Shown: positions 32,809 to 33,894 of the stretch, piece after piece
How the letters are laid out: the number at the start of each line of letters is the position of its first letter
Position numbering within the stretch: the first letter of the stretch is position 1
NCBI GenBank assembly: GCA_046546235.1
Contig: JBKGYG010000012.1
Coordinates: 1-33,894, forward strand
Source of the DNA: JBKGYG01 sp046546235
Lineage (GTDB): Bacteria > Bacillota > Clostridia > Lachnospirales > DSM-24629
Length of the DNA stretch: 33,894 nucleotides
Direction of reading: 5' to 3'
Translations under genes and position numbers: made by a program
Notes under the pieces: generated by a model
The model's input: only the letters and a program-made list of their open reading frames with translations
What the model was told of the DNA's origin: nothing
Databases searched by the model: none

Positions 32809-33801
32809 ATGGTGTTTAGAGCTAATAAATCAAGATATGATAAAATGATATATAAAAGAAGTGGGAGAAGTGGATTGAAGCTATCATTGATTTCTTTAGG
32901 AATGTGGCATAATTTTGGTGGCAATAATATTTTTGAGAATGGAAGAGAAGTTGTAAGAAAAGCATTTGATTTAGGAATAACTCACTTTGATTTAGCTAAC
33001 AATTATGGGCCACCTCCAGGATCTGCTGAAGAGTCTTTTGGTGAAATACTTAAAAAAGATTTATTGCCTTATAGAGATGAATTGATTATTTCAACTAAAG
33101 CAGGATATGATATGTGGCCAGGTCCTTATGGTGATTTTGGTTCAAAAAAATATCTTATAGCTAGTCTTGATCAAAGCTTAAATCGTTTGGGGTTGGACTA
33201 TGTTGATGTTTTTTACCATCACCGGCCTGATCCAGACACACCACTTGAAGAAACAATGGGTGCTTTAGATAGTATTGTAAAGCAAGGTAAGGCTTTGTAT
33301 ATTGGTTTGTCAAATTATTATGATGAAGAAAATTTAAAAAAAGCTTTAAAAATACTTAAAGAATTAGGAACACCCTGTTTAATTCATCAAGTAAGGTACT
33401 CTATGTTTGATAGAAGGGTTGAAGATAAGGTATTAGAAGTTACTGATGAGAATGGAGCAGGGACAATTTGTTTTTCCCCATTAGAGCAAGGATTGCTTAC
33501 TAACAAATATATAAAGGGGATTCCAGAAGATTCACGTATGGCAAGCTCAAGTGTCTTTTTGAATGATGATAGTTTAACAAAAGAAAGACTAGCTAAGATA
33601 AATAATTTAAATAATATTGCAGAGAAAAGAGGGCAAACACTTGCTCAAATGGCACTTGCTTGGGTATTACGCGATAAAAGGATAACATCTGTACTTGTTG
33701 GAGCGAGTAAGGTTAAACAAATTATCGATAATATAAATACAATAGACAATTTAGATTTTACACTTGAAGAATTAAATAAGATTGAAAATGTTTTGAGATA
33801 A
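32809..33801 (+). CDS. Aldo/keto reductase, YghZ-like (AKR14 type)
   Basis: An NADPH-dependent aldo/keto reductase of 330 aa. It begins MIYKRSGRSGLKLSLISLGMW after a short basic leader and has the catalytic tetrad elements: Asp in FDLANNYG with the Tyr of NNYG, Lys in ISTKAGYDM and His in VFYHHRPD. The segment NNYGPPPGSAEESFGEIL is typical of the YghZ/L-glyceraldehyde-3-phosphate reductase branch related to potassium-channel beta subunits. I chose ATG 32809, seven bases after AAAGGCGG, over the ATG at 32803 that abuts that site. It is cotranscribed with the acetyl xylan esterase; the natural substrate is unknown and may be a sugar or reactive aldehyde. Confidence 0.9.
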   Translation: MVFRANKSRYDKMIYKRSGRSGLKLSLISLGMWHNFGGNNIFENGREVVRKAFDLGITHFDLANNYGPPPGSAEESFGEILKKDLLPYRDELIISTKAGYDMWPGPYGDFGSKKYLIASLDQSLNRLGLDYVDVFYHHRPDPDTPLEETMGALDSIVKQGKALYIGLSNYYDEENLKKALKILKELGTPCLIHQVRYSMFDRRVEDKVLEVTDENGAGTICFSPLEQGLLTNKYIKGIPEDSRMASSSVFLNDDSLTKERLAKINNLNNIAEKRGQTLAQMALAWVLRDKRITSVLVGASKVKQIIDNINTIDNLDFTLEELNKIENVLR

Positions 33802-33807
33802 ATATAT

Positions 33808-33825
33808 ACCAAATATATATTTGGT
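33808..33825. repeat. 18-bp AT-rich palindrome after the aldo/keto reductase
   Basis: ACCAAATA (33808-33815) and TATTTGGT (33818-33825) form a perfect palindrome with a 2-base centre, seven bases after the stop. It may be a weak terminator or a protein-binding site. Downstream, CCGTAGAT occurs twice in tandem (33862-33869 and 33870-33877), and GTAGAT once more near 33834. Confidence 0.4.
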
Positions 33826-33894
33826 TTCAGTTTGTAGATAAAATAATAATTTAGGAATTTTCCGTAGATCCGTAGATAAATATATATACAAAAC

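Noticed and set aside
1..33894. CRISPR array, transposase, phage genes, tRNA or rRNA
   Set aside because: Looked for and not seen; no regularly spaced repeats, integrase-type proteins or RNA gene signatures.

Overview
The window is AT-rich, densely coded DNA from a low-GC Gram-positive anaerobe, most likely a member of the Clostridia. The support is: sigma-A promoters with near-consensus boxes, strong AGGAGG-type ribosome binding sites, an M-box and a T-box leader, rubrerythrin, lysine 2,3-aminomutase, an SLH-domain surface protein and a lipoprotein cellulase. All genes but one (ilvB) lie on the + strand. I see no phage genes, transposase, CRISPR array, tRNA or rRNA.

Layout. 1-1994: a consensus promoter, an Mg2+-sensing M-box riboswitch with its terminator, an unannotated 48-codon ORF with a strong ribosome binding site, and mgtE. 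2024-3910: a HAD phosphatase overlapping a glycerol-1-phosphate dehydrogenase. 4216-7777: a D-aspartate-ligase-like ATP-grasp enzyme, a divergent MurE-like ligase and an aspartate/glutamate racemase, which together look like a D-amino-acid attachment pathway. A lipoprotein endoglucanase (CBM2-like plus GH5) follows 36 bases later. 9977-12734: an amino acid permease and MetY. 12919-14745: a secreted SLH-GHL10 protein. 14853-16418: LemA and DUF3137. 16437-17700: a KamA-family radical SAM enzyme that lacks the lysine-specificity residues, with its own promoter and terminator. 17747-22799: an exopolysaccharide precursor block (sugar epimerase, UDP-glucose dehydrogenase, UDP-glucuronate 4-epimerase, initiating sugar phosphotransferase). 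22808-24895 (minus): ilvB behind a T-box leader with a probable valine specifier. 25080-27305: malQ and a DUF421 membrane protein. 27348-29908: a long structured leader, then kamA-ablB for N-epsilon-acetyl-beta-lysine. 29983-31481: a DUF554 membrane protein and rubrerythrin. 31444-31831: a gene-free gap with five hairpins, one resembling a dispersed GTAGGGGCG palindrome. 31832-33801: acetyl xylan esterase and an aldo/keto reductase.

How the parts fit. Several units concern the cell envelope: the ligase/racemase cluster, the SLH protein, the uronic-acid sugar-nucleotide block, and the G1P dehydrogenase pair (possibly lipid headgroup chemistry). The GH5 cellulase, acetyl xylan esterase and MalQ point to plant polysaccharide and maltodextrin use. 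KamA-AblB makes a compatible solute, suggesting exposure to salt. The most promising candidates for undescribed biology are the ATP-grasp/MurE-like/racemase cluster, the small ORF between the M-box and mgtE, the structured leader of kamA-ablB, and the second KamA with altered active-site residues.
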